Notes: generated by a model from the letters alone, not told the origin. A DNA stretch of 64,000 nt from RPRI01 sp051233685 (GCF_051233685.1 NZ_JBAMMY010000130.1:1-64000), one strand, 5' to 3'; shown: positions 28,650-38,669, counted from the stretch's first letter. Made by a program: numbers and translations.

Positions 28650-29783
28650 ATGAGCCGCAACAGTTTGTCCAATATCTGGAACCTGGGACTGAAAGAGTTT
28701 CGCAGTCTTTCACGTGATTGGGTTATGCTGTTTCTGATCGGCTGGGTATTTACTTTTGGTGTCTATATTTCAGCAAAAAACCAGCCGGATACTCTTCACA
28801 AGGCGACGATTGCTATCATAGATGAAGATAAATCTCAACTTTCCATGCGTTTTATCAGCGCATTCTACGGCCCCCATTTCAAGAAACCGGATATTATCAC
28901 CCAGCATGATACAGATCCGGAAATGGATAGGGGACACTATATATTTGTGTTAAATATTCCGCCAAGCTATCAGCGTGATGTTCTGGCCGGTAAGAATCCG
29001 GCTCTTCAGGTAAATGTCGATGCCACACAAATGTCACAGGCATTCATTGGAGCAGGTTATATACGAACTATCATAAACGGAGAGCTGAGCGAATTTGTCC
29101 GGCGTTACCGCTCACTTGAGGAAGGGCCTGTTAAACTGGAAGTGCGTATGCGTTTTAACCCAAACCTGATGCAGGTGTGGTATATGTCTGTTATGGAAGT
29201 AATGAATAATATTACACTGCTATCCATCATGCTGACTGGTGCGGCTCTTATTCGCGAGCGCGAGCACGGTACCATCGAACATTTGCTGGTTATGCCTCTT
29301 TCCCCCTTTGAGCTTATGGCCGCCAAAGTCTGGTCAATGGGTTGCGTCGTACTTATGGCTACCATATTCTCATTGTATGTGATGGTCCGGTTAATTCTTC
29401 AAGTTGAAATCGCCGGGTCGATTCCGCTGTTTCTTTGCGGCACCCTTGTGTATCTTTTCGCCACAACTTCCATGGGCATTTTTTTGGGAACAGTGGCAAG
29501 ATCCATGCCTCAGATGGGTTTGCTGACTATTCTTGTTTTACTTCCGATACTGATACTTTCCGGATCGGTTACTCCAAGAGAAAGCATGCCGGTATATATC
29601 CAGAATCTTATGTCTCTTATGCCAACAACACATTTTGTCGCCTTAGCACAGGCTATACTTTATCGCGGCGCAGGAATCGATATTGTTTGGCCGCGTTTTG
29701 CCACCATTATTTTAATAGGTCTTGTATTTTTCGGAGCAGCCCATGCAAGATTCCGCAAAGCCATAGCCCAGATGCAGACTTGA
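28650..29783 (+). CDS. ABC-2 type permease (YhhJ-like)
   Basis: 377 residues, one N-terminal helix, a roughly 150-residue periplasmic loop, then five helices. Conserved ABC-2 features: ALIREREHGTIEHLLVMPLSPFELM and SGSVTPRESMP. Starts 1 bp after the RbbA-like gene and probably forms the heterodimeric permease with its C-terminal domain. Last gene of the four-gene efflux operon. Confidence 0.9.
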   Translation: MSRNSLSNIWNLGLKEFRSLSRDWVMLFLIGWVFTFGVYISAKNQPDTLHKATIAIIDEDKSQLSMRFISAFYGPHFKKPDIITQHDTDPEMDRGHYIFVLNIPPSYQRDVLAGKNPALQVNVDATQMSQAFIGAGYIRTIINGELSEFVRRYRSLEEGPVKLEVRMRFNPNLMQVWYMSVMEVMNNITLLSIMLTGAALIREREHGTIEHLLVMPLSPFELMAAKVWSMGCVVLMATIFSLYVMVRLILQVEIAGSIPLFLCGTLVYLFATTSMGIFLGTVARSMPQMGLLTILVLLPILILSGSVTPRESMPVYIQNLMSLMPTTHFVALAQAILYRGAGIDIVWPRFATIILIGLVFFGAAHARFRKAIAQMQT

Positions 29784-30120
29784 GCAAAAGTTTCGGTTAT
29801 TCCCGGTTCCATTCAAGCGCTTTTAGTTGCCTTAAATATTATATATAGATATATTAAGTTGTATTAGTATGTTATGTTTAAATTATAATTATTTTTTATT
29901 CTTAATTCAATGGCATTGATATACGGCTTTTTGATTAAATAAATCTATAAACAAACTTTTAATTGCTTTTTTTACGTTTATAGACTTAAATAAGATAATC
30001 TAAAACTATATATTCACAACCTTCAATTTTAAATGCATTTTTTATTCATAACTTTATTTTCGTTTTAATCACAACGACTTCGTTCTGTATGAGGTTAGCA
30101 ACAATAAGGGAAATAAATAA
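29784..30120. other. AT-rich intergenic region
   Basis: 337 bp, very AT-rich, between the efflux operon and the sensor kinase gene. It should hold the kinase promoter, but no convincing -35/-10 or sigma-54 site, hairpin terminator or small gene was found. Confidence 0.4.
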
Positions 30121-31599
30121 ATGCGATCTAATAAAGAAAATGAATACCTGCTAAAAGCCATAAACTCCTTTAAACGTAAACTTCTTGTTATTTCACCTGA
30201 TTTTAATGTTATAGCCATTAATAGCGATTCATGCCAGAGCATAAAACATGGTCTCATAGGCAAACCTTGCTACAAGGTCCTTTTTGGCCTGGATTCATAC
30301 TGCGATAATTGTCCGGCAGTAATTGTGCTTAAAACGAAAAAACCTGCCTTGATGGATAAGAAAGGCATGATAGAACAGGATAAAATGTTTTGTCTTTATT
30401 CTTATCCGATATTATCAGAGAACGAAATAGATGCTCTTGTTATTGTGGATTTTGATTTTCCTGCGCTTGAAGGACTTGAAGAGAAACTTAAAAGATCAAA
30501 CGCTTTTTTGAGAAATTTAATTCTAAGCTCGGTCGATGGAGTTATAGCAGCTGATATGGAGGGTAAAATTCTTATTTTTAATGATGCCGCAGCTAAAATA
30601 GGCGGTTATAACATAAAGGATGTTTTAGATAATCTTAATATACGTGAAGTATATCCCGGTAGCGGAGCAAAAAAGGTGATGCGAAGGCTTCGAAGCGACG
30701 AATGTGGAGGGAAAGGAAAACTGAAATCTTACAAAACGGAGGTACTCGGGAAAAACGGTGAAATAATTCCTATCAGCTTAAACGCCTCCATAGTTTACGA
30801 AGATGAACGCGAAGTCGCAACAATAGGCTTTTTTCACGATATGCGTGATACTATAAAAATGAAAAAAGAACTTGAAAAAGCCCAGATACAGATTCTTCAG
30901 TCGGAAAAGATGGCATCTCTTGGAAAACTTGCGGCAGGTGTGGCTCATCAGTTAAACAATCCCTTAAGCAGCATTACCCTTTTTACCCAGCTTGTTCTTG
31001 AAGAATACAATCTTGAAGAAGGGGCCCGCAATGATCTTACACGAATATTTAAGGAAGCGCAGAGATGCCGTGATACAGTTAAGGAACTGCTTGAATTTGC
31101 CCGCCAGACCCGGCATGAAATGCGTTCGCATGACATAAATACTGCAATTTCCCGCACATTGTTTCTGTTTGAAAATCAGACACTTTTTCATAATATTAAA
31201 ATTGAAAAAGATCTTTCTCCATCTCTTCCGGAAGTATATGGGGATATACAACAGTTAAATCATGTTTTTATGAATATAATTTTAAACGCTGCAGATGCAA
31301 TGGAAGGAAAAGGAAAACTTACGATAAAAAGCTACAGGCATCCGGAAAAAGATATTGTGGTTGTGGAAATATCGGATACAGGGCAGGGAATACCGGAAAA
31401 TATCCTGCCGCACATTTTTGAACCTTTCTTCACAACAAAAGAACAAGGTAAAGGAACCGGATTAGGATTAAGTCTTGCCTACAGTATTTTAGATAATCAC
31501 AAAGGAAAAATTTATGCAAAAAGTGTTAAGGATAAAGGCACGACTTTTGTAATTGAGCTTCCTGCAGCTATTCCCGATAAGGGAGGATTGACAGATTGA
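30121..31599 (+). CDS. PAS-domain sensor histidine kinase
   Basis: 492 residues with no membrane helix, so a cytosolic sensor. The first PAS-like domain holds the Cys motif C-YKVLFGLDSYCDNCPA (residues about 57-75), common in delta-proteobacterial PAS kinases and a possible metal or redox site. A second PAS domain follows (about 135-245). The H-box is LAAGVAHQLNNPLSSI, followed by the N-box HVFMNIILNAADAMEG and G-boxes DTGQGIPENI and GTGLGLSLAYSIL. Overlaps the next gene by 4 bp, so the two act together. Confidence 0.9.
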   Translation: MRSNKENEYLLKAINSFKRKLLVISPDFNVIAINSDSCQSIKHGLIGKPCYKVLFGLDSYCDNCPAVIVLKTKKPALMDKKGMIEQDKMFCLYSYPILSENEIDALVIVDFDFPALEGLEEKLKRSNAFLRNLILSSVDGVIAADMEGKILIFNDAAAKIGGYNIKDVLDNLNIREVYPGSGAKKVMRRLRSDECGGKGKLKSYKTEVLGKNGEIIPISLNASIVYEDEREVATIGFFHDMRDTIKMKKELEKAQIQILQSEKMASLGKLAAGVAHQLNNPLSSITLFTQLVLEEYNLEEGARNDLTRIFKEAQRCRDTVKELLEFARQTRHEMRSHDINTAISRTLFLFENQTLFHNIKIEKDLSPSLPEVYGDIQQLNHVFMNIILNAADAMEGKGKLTIKSYRHPEKDIVVVEISDTGQGIPENILPHIFEPFFTTKEQGKGTGLGLSLAYSILDNHKGKIYAKSVKDKGTTFVIELPAAIPDKGGLTD

Positions 31600-33101
31600 A
31601 AAAAAATCAGGACACAATACATATTCTTGTTGTTGATGATGAAGAGGGCATAAGAGCAGGAGTAGAAAGAATTCTTGTCCGGATGGGTTTAAAGGTTTTT
31701 ACGGCTGAAAGAGGAGATATAGCGCTTGATATTCTGGATAGAGAAGATATTTCAATAGTTCTTCTGGATTTAAAAATGCCAGGGCTCGATGGAATGCAGG
31801 TTCTGATGCGGATCAGGGGAAAAAATCCGGATATTCTGGTAATAGTGATTACCGGATATGCTACTGTAGAAACCGCTATTGAAGCCATGAAACAGGGAGC
31901 ATATGATTTTGTTGCAAAACCATTTGAGCCTGAGCACTTAAGAATAATAGTAAACAGAGCTTTAGAAAAGATAAGATTGACCTTTGAAGCCGAAATCCTT
32001 GAGCTTGAAAGAAAAAGGACTTTAGCCGATCTTGGAACCGAAAAAAGCCGCATAAGAACCATAATTGAATCTCTTCCCAACGGAATTGTCGTAACCAATT
32101 CAACAGGCCATGTTGCGCTTATGAACCCGGCATTTCTAAAGCTTTTAGGTCTGGATTTTTATCCTGATTCAACTGATGGGCATATAGAACACTATGTTAA
32201 AGACGAAGGTTTTTGTTCGCTTGTCATGAGAATTTCGCAATGCAGCTATGATGATGCAGGAAATATTCCGCCTTATGAGTTTTCCACCAGTGACGATAAA
32301 TATTTAATGGCAAGGATAAGACCCGTAGTTGGAGATGAAAATGAATGCCTCGGAGCAGTTATATCCATTGAAGATATTACCGCATTAAAGATGCTTGACA
32401 GACTCAAGTCAGAATTTGTAGCTAAAGTTTCCCATGAATTAAGATCTCCGCTTTCAACTATACATGAGCAGTTAGCTTCTGTGTTAAACGACATGGCGGG
32501 CGAGGATTCAAATGGTGAAAGGCAACTTCTTAACCGGGCCAAGGAAAAAACAAGCGGGCTCATTTCTCTTATTGGCGATCTTCTTGATCTTTCGCGTATT
32601 GAAGCAGGCATGGTATGCAATGAGCTAAAACCTGTATGTGTAAGCACGTTGCTTAAAAATATTGTAGATTTTCTCAGTACGAGAACCAAAGGCAAACAAC
32701 AGTCTATTAAGCTGAATTTGCCTGAAACCACCCTTCCTTCAGTCCAATCCGATCCTCTGGCTCTTGAAAGTATATTCGGAAATCTTATTGCAAATGCTAT
32801 CAATTACACTCAGGAAGGAGGAGAAATTATTGTCAGTGCATTTGCTGAAGAAAAGAATCTTGTCGTAGAAGTAAAAGATAATGGTTTTGGTATTGACCCA
32901 AAATATATTGATAAGATTTTTGATAAATTTTTCAGGATAAAAAATGAAAAAACAAGATTTATAACAGGCACCGGCCTTGGGCTTCCAATAGTAAAAGGCC
33001 TTTTGGAAGATATAGGAGGCTCGATAATTGTAAAAAGCACTCCCGGCAAAGGAAGCGTTTTTACAGTTGCGTTTCCCATAGGTGATCATGGGAATCGGTG
33101 A
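31596..33101 (+). CDS. response regulator-PAS-histidine kinase hybrid
   Basis: 501 residues, TTG start overlapping the upstream stop (TTGA), with GGGAGG 9 nt before it. N-terminal receiver (acidic DDEEG, phospho-acceptor Asp in VLLDLKMPG, Lys in FVAKPFEP), a coiled linker, a PAS domain (about 145-260), then a HisKA/HATPase kinase: H-box FVAKVSHELRSPLSTI, N-box IFGNLIANAINYT, G-boxes NGFGIDPKYI and TGTGLGLPIV. It probably takes a phosphate from the preceding kinase. No DNA-binding output domain is encoded next to the pair. Confidence 0.92.
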   Translation: MKKNQDTIHILVVDDEEGIRAGVERILVRMGLKVFTAERGDIALDILDREDISIVLLDLKMPGLDGMQVLMRIRGKNPDILVIVITGYATVETAIEAMKQGAYDFVAKPFEPEHLRIIVNRALEKIRLTFEAEILELERKRTLADLGTEKSRIRTIIESLPNGIVVTNSTGHVALMNPAFLKLLGLDFYPDSTDGHIEHYVKDEGFCSLVMRISQCSYDDAGNIPPYEFSTSDDKYLMARIRPVVGDENECLGAVISIEDITALKMLDRLKSEFVAKVSHELRSPLSTIHEQLASVLNDMAGEDSNGERQLLNRAKEKTSGLISLIGDLLDLSRIEAGMVCNELKPVCVSTLLKNIVDFLSTRTKGKQQSIKLNLPETTLPSVQSDPLALESIFGNLIANAINYTQEGGEIIVSAFAEEKNLVVEVKDNGFGIDPKYIDKIFDKFFRIKNEKTRFITGTGLGLPIVKGLLEDIGGSIIVKSTPGKGSVFTVAFPIGDHGNR

Positions 33102-33189
33102 TCCGGAGCATTTGTGTTAAGTAAATTGATCTATATTAACTATATGAATATATTTTGAATATAGAATATTGAACAAGGAAACAACCCCC

Positions 33190-33214
33190 TTAATCCCCCT
33201 TTTTTAAGGGGGAA
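33190..33214. repeat. CCCCCTT/AAGGGGG palindromic repeat
   Basis: CCCCCTT (33195-33201) and AAGGGGG (33206-33212) form a short hairpin, preceded by a direct copy of CCCCCTTAAT. This is a form of the common intergenic 'CCCCCTTAATCCCCCTTTTTTAAGGGGG' repeat. It lies between the kinase gene and the MetF-like gene. Confidence 0.6.
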
Positions 33215-33319
33215 TGAATGTCGAAGGAAGAAGACGGTTATGATAAAATTAAATCTTTAGCTGATATATTGGCTTTAATATTTTCTATTCTTTGAAAAGT
33301 CTGATCCGGGAGGAAGTAT

Positions 33320-34183
33320 ATGAACCTTAAAAGCAAGCTGGAAATAGGGAATTTTGCAATTTTGGCTGAATTGGAACCACCAAAGGGAGTTGATGTTTCT
33401 TTGATGCTGGCTAACGCTAAAAGAGTTAAAGGAATTGTTGATGCTTTTGTAGTGCCTGAAATGAGTAATGCTGTAATGCGCATGAGCTCTCTTGGAGGTG
33501 CATTAATATTAAACGGAAATGGGTTGGAAACTGTATTTCAGGTAAATTGCAGAGATCGCAACAGGCTTGCGTTACAGGCTGATCTGCTTACAGCAGGAGC
33601 CGTAGGAATTGACAATGTTATGGCTGTTAGTGGTGAAGAACCGCGTTTTGGCGATCATCATGAGGCAAAGGCTGTTTACGATCTTGATTTGATCGAGCTT
33701 ATTCGCACAATAAACAGTTTGAATAACGGTAAAGACATGGCGGGTATTGAGCTTTCCGGATCTCCACGATTTATTGCCGGCTCCACCATCAACTCAGGAG
33801 CCAGCGGGCATGCTTTAACACTTGAACTTGAAATTATGGCCAAAAAGATAGAAGCTGGAGCAAAATTTTTTATAACGCCTGCTTTATTTGATGTAAACTG
33901 TATTAAACCTTTTTTAGAAAGAATCGACCTTTCAAAAACGAAAATACTTCCTACAGTACTTTTATTGAAATCTGCCGGAATGGCAAAATATATAAAACAA
34001 CATATGGACAACATAATTATTCCTGATGCTATAATTGAACGTATCCGGAAAGCTCCCGACAGAGTGCGTGAATGTATAAAAATCGCTTCCGAAACTGTTT
34101 CAATGCTTAAAAATGAAGGATTTGCCGGAGCTTTTGTTTCAACTCTTGGATGGGAAAATAAACTCTCTGAGATATTGGAATGA
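33320..34183 (+). CDS. methylenetetrahydrofolate reductase family protein (MetF-like)
   Basis: 287 residues, GGGAGG before the ATG. A MetF-type TIM barrel: FAILAELEPPKGVD at the N-terminus (the catalytic Glu region), NCRDRNRLALQADLL, GIDNVMAVSGEEPRFGDH and GAKFFITPALFDV. It ends TLGWENKLSEIL, similar to the end of the second MetF at 50350. There is no MetV gene beside it, so it may act alone or pair with the distant MetV. It follows the kinase pair; a link is not evident. Confidence 0.85.
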   Translation: MNLKSKLEIGNFAILAELEPPKGVDVSLMLANAKRVKGIVDAFVVPEMSNAVMRMSSLGGALILNGNGLETVFQVNCRDRNRLALQADLLTAGAVGIDNVMAVSGEEPRFGDHHEAKAVYDLDLIELIRTINSLNNGKDMAGIELSGSPRFIAGSTINSGASGHALTLELEIMAKKIEAGAKFFITPALFDVNCIKPFLERIDLSKTKILPTVLLLKSAGMAKYIKQHMDNIIIPDAIIERIRKAPDRVRECIKIASETVSMLKNEGFAGAFVSTLGWENKLSEILE

Positions 34184-34201
34184 GGCAGGAAACCTTTATC
34201 T

Positions 34202-34258
34202 AACCGTTCCAGCCGTTTGAACTGCTCGAACCATTCGAACGGTTGGAACGGTTTTTTT
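34202..34258 (+). terminator. strong hairpin terminator after the MetF-like gene
   Basis: A stem of about 20 bp: AACCGTTCCA (34202-34211) pairs with TGGAACGGTT (34244-34253), continued by CCGTTTGAA (34213-34221) with TTCGAACGG (34234-34242, one wobble). The loop is 12 nt and a T run (34252-34258) follows. Begins 18 nt after the stop codon. The unit is made of reiterated CGTTCCA/CGAACGG blocks, a common intergenic repeat, here serving as a terminator. Confidence 0.85.
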
Positions 34259-34290
34259 CGTGATACATGGTTGTCCGAAGATTCGGATTT

Positions 34291-34347
34291 AAACCTTGAA
34301 TTGTGATTTTAGAATCACAGCCAGGATATAATCACTGTTCAAGGTTT
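34291..34347. repeat. nested inverted repeats of unknown role
   Basis: AAACCTTGAA (34291-34300) pairs with TTCAAGGTTT (34338-34347), and inside it TGTGATT (34302-34308) pairs with AATCACA (34313-34319). The 385-bp gap from 34184 to 34569 otherwise holds the metF-side terminator and sequence downstream of the minus-strand universal stress gene; nothing else was recognised. Confidence 0.5.
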
Positions 34348-34569
34348 GACCCAATGCTCCCATTTTGTACAACGACTCAAGCTGATGTCTTGATAATCGT
34401 GGGGAAAATAGGGACTAAACTGTTACATGGTTATATCGGTGTGCAGTGCCCAAAGGAAATTCCCGATTACCGTCCGTATTGATGGCTGCTGGTTTTGCGT
34501 TTAGAGTAAAACTTATTGATTCTGTCATATGTCTTATTATTCCCCTTGAGTATGGCGTTAAAAGAGATG

Positions 34570-35424
34570 CTAGCGGATCAGCAGCACCGGATTATCAATT
34601 TCTTCCACCAGGCCGCAAAGTTCTTCACCTTCAAACAGATCTTCCATGTTGGGCAGAACTACCGGTCCCATTTCTACCTGTCTTATGTAAACGGATAACT
34701 CGGCCATTATTGGCTTGATAAGATGCCTGAAGTCTACTCTTATACCCGAGTACTGCAACATTTCTTCTGCCCGGCGCTGCTTATGCTCAATATCGGCATC
34801 ACTGTCACCGAGTAATATAACTGTTAGCGGTGCGTCGTATGATTGTGCCAGATAAACGGACGTATCCAGCGTTTTTTGCCCGGATCCGGTACCATTATAT
34901 ACTGCTGCAACCGGTTTATGCAAAAAATGAATACGGGTTTCCATTATCAGTGTCATGCCACGACGCTGCAACAGGAGTTGACGTACTGTTGAGCCGGAAC
35001 GTCTGAATCCTGGAAGAGAACGTCCGGTTTTCCCCAGCACTACAAGATCTGTCGAAGTGCCTGCGGCAAGTATTTCACCGGTAACGGTTCCTCTTACGTT
35101 CCGAAATTTCCAGGAAGCGCCTGCTCTTTCAGCTATTTCAATAAATGTCCTGCGGATTCTTTCGGCTTGAACACGAAGCTGTAATTCTATCTCAGGCAGC
35201 TTGAGTTCACGGGATTGTGAGGAATAAAAGCATATTTCCCTGGCAAAAGGTAAATTTGCAAGGCGCAACAGGTTGATGTCTTCCACAAACAATCCAACAA
35301 TTGTTGCTTTAAAACGGAATGCAAGATCCACAGCCGTTTGTAATGCATTCAGGCTCGAGGAGGAAGCATCCAGGCAAACCATTATATTTTGAATTGGCGA
35401 TCTCCGTCTATTTTGTTCAGTCAT
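34570..35424 (-). CDS. universal stress protein, tandem UspA type
   Basis: 284 residues. The first UspA domain starts NIMVCLDASSSSLNAL and carries the ATP-binding G-2x-G-9x-G-S motif in VLGKTGRSLPGFRRSGSTVRQLL. The second half is shortened and more diverged, with PVAAVYNGTGSGQKTLDTSVYLA and a C-terminal DNPVLLIR. Transcribed after the Lon-like protease, 47 bp downstream, so the two may be one stress-response transcript. Confidence 0.85.
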   Translation of the reverse strand: MTEQNRRRSPIQNIMVCLDASSSSLNALQTAVDLAFRFKATIVGLFVEDINLLRLANLPFAREICFYSSQSRELKLPEIELQLRVQAERIRRTFIEIAERAGASWKFRNVRGTVTGEILAAGTSTDLVVLGKTGRSLPGFRRSGSTVRQLLLQRRGMTLIMETRIHFLHKPVAAVYNGTGSGQKTLDTSVYLAQSYDAPLTVILLGDSDADIEHKQRRAEEMLQYSGIRVDFRHLIKPIMAELSVYIRQVEMGPVVLPNMEDLFEGEELCGLVEEIDNPVLLIR

Positions 35425-35471
35425 ATGTATATCCCTTTTTTACTTATGGGTTGGTAAAATACAAAAACGGA

Positions 35472-37940
35472 TTACGGTTTTGCTGATGTAACTTCTTCTT
35501 TTTTGGTATCATTGTCCTTTTGGGCAAATTGCTTTACTGTATCTGCAAACTTTTTTAATCTTTGATGTACTTTATTGTTGAATGAGTCAGGCGGATAATC
35601 ACCGGCATCAGAAGGCTCTCCGGCAACCATACCGGTTAAAATTTCAATACCTTCATCAATGGTTTTTACCTCATGAATGCAAAACTGTCCGCTCTCAACG
35701 GCATCAATCACATCTTTGCGCAACATAAGATGTTGTACATTGGAAGCCGGTATCAGAACGCCCTGATCTCCGGTAAGGCCTCTTGCTTTGCAGACATCGA
35801 AAAATCCCTCGATTTTTTCATTTACACCGCCGATGGGTTGGATCTGGCCGTATTGATTGACCGACCCTGTAACACCAAAAGATTGCTTGATGGGAACATC
35901 GGCTATGGCAGAAAGCAGTGCGTATAATTCTGCCGAAGAGGCGCTGTCACCTTCCACACCTCCGTAGGATTGTTCAAAAACCAGGCTGGCGGATAAAGAC
36001 AGCGGACTATTCAAAGCGTAACGTCCTCCCAGAAAACCGGATAAAATCAATACTCCCTTGGAATGGATGGGGCCGCCCATGGCCACTTCACGCTCAATAT
36101 CCACTACTTCTCCTTTTCCCAGTCGTATCCTGGCAGTGATACGGCTGGGACGGGAAAAGGCAAAATCACCCAGTGATATAACGGAAAGACCATTTATCTG
36201 GCCAACTGAGCTTCCTTTTGTATCAATCATTACGATATCTCTATCGATCTGTTCCTGCATACTTTCCCGCAAGCGGTCAGAGCGGTATATCCTTGCATCT
36301 ACGGCTTTTTGCACATCATTTGCGTCAACAGATGAATTTCCGTTTTGCTGCGCCCAATAATCAGCTTCACGCAGCAAATTTATGATGCTCTCCATATGCA
36401 ATGACATCTTGTGGGCATCTCCCACCGTACGACTGCCGCGTTCAATGACTAAGCCAACTGCGTCGCGCTTGAAAGGCAGCAGCTTTTCCTGGCGCACAAT
36501 ACCTGCCAAAAGGCGCACAAATTCATGCTGGTTTTTCCGGTTATTGTTCATCTGCCTGGCAAAATCTACAGAAACCTTGAATAAATCGCCGAAATCAAAA
36601 TCATACGCTCTTAGCATATAGTATATGTACGGAATACCGATCAGAACTACTTTTATCTTGATTGGCAAAGCTTCAGGTTCAAGGGAAACTGTGCTTATCA
36701 TACTATACATCTGGCCGATGGATTCTATTTTGAGTTTTCCGGTTTTTAGTGTCCGTTTTAATCCTTCCCAGGCAAAGGGTTCAGTCAGCAACTTAAGGGC
36801 GTCTAAAATCAAATACCCACTATTAGCCCGGTGGATTGCGCCCGGCCTGATCATGGTGAAATCGGTAATTAACCAGCCCATTTGAGCAAGGTGTTCAACC
36901 CGCCCGAAAAGATTCTGGTAGGTTGGATTTTCTTCATATATGACCGGTGCTCCTTTTGTTTCGCTGTTGTCCACAAGAACATTGATATGATAGCGGCGTT
37001 CAGCCGGATTTTCGGGCTTTTCGCCCATGCCGGCAGCAGCATCTCCGGGCATCTGTTGTTGTGGCATAGATTGTTGAGCGGGAAAGAGCTGCATGATATT
37101 TTGAACTAAATCGTCACGGACAGCCTTAAGATAGTGGCTCACTGAATCATTAGTTGTGTATTTTTCATTCAATTCATTGATTAAGGGGTCAATGGTATAT
37201 TCTGTTACTTCCCGCATAAAAGCTTTTTCTTTTTCGCGAACTTCCCTTTGCCATTTAGGAAAATTTTGGACCAAACGTTGGGCTTCATTTCTCATCTCTT
37301 CGATATTTTGATCGATTTTGCTCTTTTGTTCTTTAGGAAGTTTTTCATATTCTTCCGGGGTATATGTTCCTTCCTCATCTGTTTTAATTGGGGCAAATAC
37401 CAGACCGCTTGGTGTGGGCATCGCCACCAGATTTTTTTCCTTTGCTTTCTTACGTATTTCTTCAAAACCCTGCTTTTGTTTTTCCTGGAATTCCTGGGTA
37501 ATAGACTGGGCCCTGTTCTGATATTCTTCATTTTCAAGGGCCGTCTGCATGGCATGCCGGATATTTTCAATCAAATGTTTCATATCTTTGGCCAATAATT
37601 TGCCCTGGCCTGCTTTAATGGTTAAGAGACCGGGTACATGCTTTTGATCAAAATTAGTTACATAGCAGATATCTTCGGGAACAGGTTCGTGTTCGGCACG
37701 CTGACTTATAAAATCCCGGATAAAGGTGTGTCTGCCCGTGCCTTGCTCACCAAGAGCAAAGATATTATATCCCTGGCGCTGAATCCCGACACCAAAATGC
37801 AGAGCCTGTTCGGCCCTAGGCTGACCGACCACATGAGCTGCCATAGAGATGTCTTCAAAATCATCCGTGGTTTCAAAAGGCAAATCGTCAAGCTGGCATT
37901 TCCGATATAATTGAATTGGTTTTAATTCTGTTTCGCGCAT
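35472..37940 (-). CDS. Lon-like ATP-dependent protease (AAA_32 / S16)
   Basis: About 822 residues starting MRETELKPIQLY at 37940, where AAAGGA lies 8 nt upstream; the ATG at 37949 would overlap that site. A Walker A motif variant sits at ALGEQGTGRHTF. A coiled-coil segment (about 140-260), an AAA+ core (GYLILDALKLL; IPYIYYMLRAYDFDF) and the S16 protease domain follow. The catalytic Ser is in VEGDSASSAELYA and the Lys in VNEKIEGFF. The S16 part has the conserved PIGGVNEKIEG. This is the LonC/AAA_32 class, thought to work in protein quality control. Confidence 0.9.
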   Translation of the reverse strand: MRETELKPIQLYRKCQLDDLPFETTDDFEDISMAAHVVGQPRAEQALHFGVGIQRQGYNIFALGEQGTGRHTFIRDFISQRAEHEPVPEDICYVTNFDQKHVPGLLTIKAGQGKLLAKDMKHLIENIRHAMQTALENEEYQNRAQSITQEFQEKQKQGFEEIRKKAKEKNLVAMPTPSGLVFAPIKTDEEGTYTPEEYEKLPKEQKSKIDQNIEEMRNEAQRLVQNFPKWQREVREKEKAFMREVTEYTIDPLINELNEKYTTNDSVSHYLKAVRDDLVQNIMQLFPAQQSMPQQQMPGDAAAGMGEKPENPAERRYHINVLVDNSETKGAPVIYEENPTYQNLFGRVEHLAQMGWLITDFTMIRPGAIHRANSGYLILDALKLLTEPFAWEGLKRTLKTGKLKIESIGQMYSMISTVSLEPEALPIKIKVVLIGIPYIYYMLRAYDFDFGDLFKVSVDFARQMNNNRKNQHEFVRLLAGIVRQEKLLPFKRDAVGLVIERGSRTVGDAHKMSLHMESIINLLREADYWAQQNGNSSVDANDVQKAVDARIYRSDRLRESMQEQIDRDIVMIDTKGSSVGQINGLSVISLGDFAFSRPSRITARIRLGKGEVVDIEREVAMGGPIHSKGVLILSGFLGGRYALNSPLSLSASLVFEQSYGGVEGDSASSAELYALLSAIADVPIKQSFGVTGSVNQYGQIQPIGGVNEKIEGFFDVCKARGLTGDQGVLIPASNVQHLMLRKDVIDAVESGQFCIHEVKTIDEGIEILTGMVAGEPSDAGDYPPDSFNNKVHQRLKKFADTVKQFAQKDNDTKKEEVTSAKP

Positions 37941-38669
37941 TGTTGACATCCTTTATGTTTTGATGGTTTATAGGCTTATCGCATTTGCGGGTTTTATGAC
38001 TTTAGTATACTTGTTAAAATATTGTACCACCAAATACCATCCCGGCAAGTTTTTTTAATATTCATTTGAGCAAAAAAGAGATCTTTTTATGCGCAGTATA
38101 AAATAGTTATAGAATAATGTTGTTTATGGTTCCGGTGGATTTTGAGGTAATAGGTGCTAATAAATTAGTAGAAATTTTTTAGAGCATTGTCCTTAAGGGT
38201 ATATAGGCGGTCGAAGAACTTTTATTCAGCTGAAAAAGTTTGTTTTGGCGGTCTGATAAATATTCTGTTAATCCTGTCAATCCTGTCAGATAATTCTTTG
38301 CTGTGGCATTTGGTTTGTTGTATTAAATTCAAAGGAATACCGGCATAAGTGAAAATTATATTGGCAAAACACAATTTTGGGTTTACTGATTTTATAGTAA
38401 ACGCTTTAGCAAGACTTTTATATAACCATACTGCTGTAATATGCAACAGCATGGCTTTATTTATGCCGTAAAATCCAACAGCTTTATAACTATTTATAAA
38501 TGCTAATCATATTTATATTATTATCTTATATATTACCCCGCCTTGGCCACAGTGTAGCAAAATCCATCATATTATAAATTTTATAGTTTTCGATTTATTA
38601 AGCAGATATATCTTTTGATATTATTGTATATTCAATTAGTTAAAAGTTATTACCTCATAATTGAACATG
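37941..38669. other. AT-rich intergenic region
   Basis: About 730 bp between the Lon-like gene and the sigma-54 promoter. A 76-codon open frame on the minus strand (38222-38452) has no ribosome-binding site. A tandem CCTGTCAATCCTGTCA stretch is near 38273-38289, resembling a common intergenic repeat. TGCTGT...ACAGCA near 38431-38452 could form a small hairpin. No gene is supported. Confidence 0.4.

Noticed and set aside
34446..34718. Plus-strand open frames over the universal stress gene end
   Set aside because: They overlap a well-supported minus-strand gene and show no domain or ribosome-binding site.
38222..38452. Small gene in the gap before the Cys/GcvH-like genes
   Set aside because: No ribosome-binding site, no family match, and its end overlaps tandem CCTGTCA repeats.
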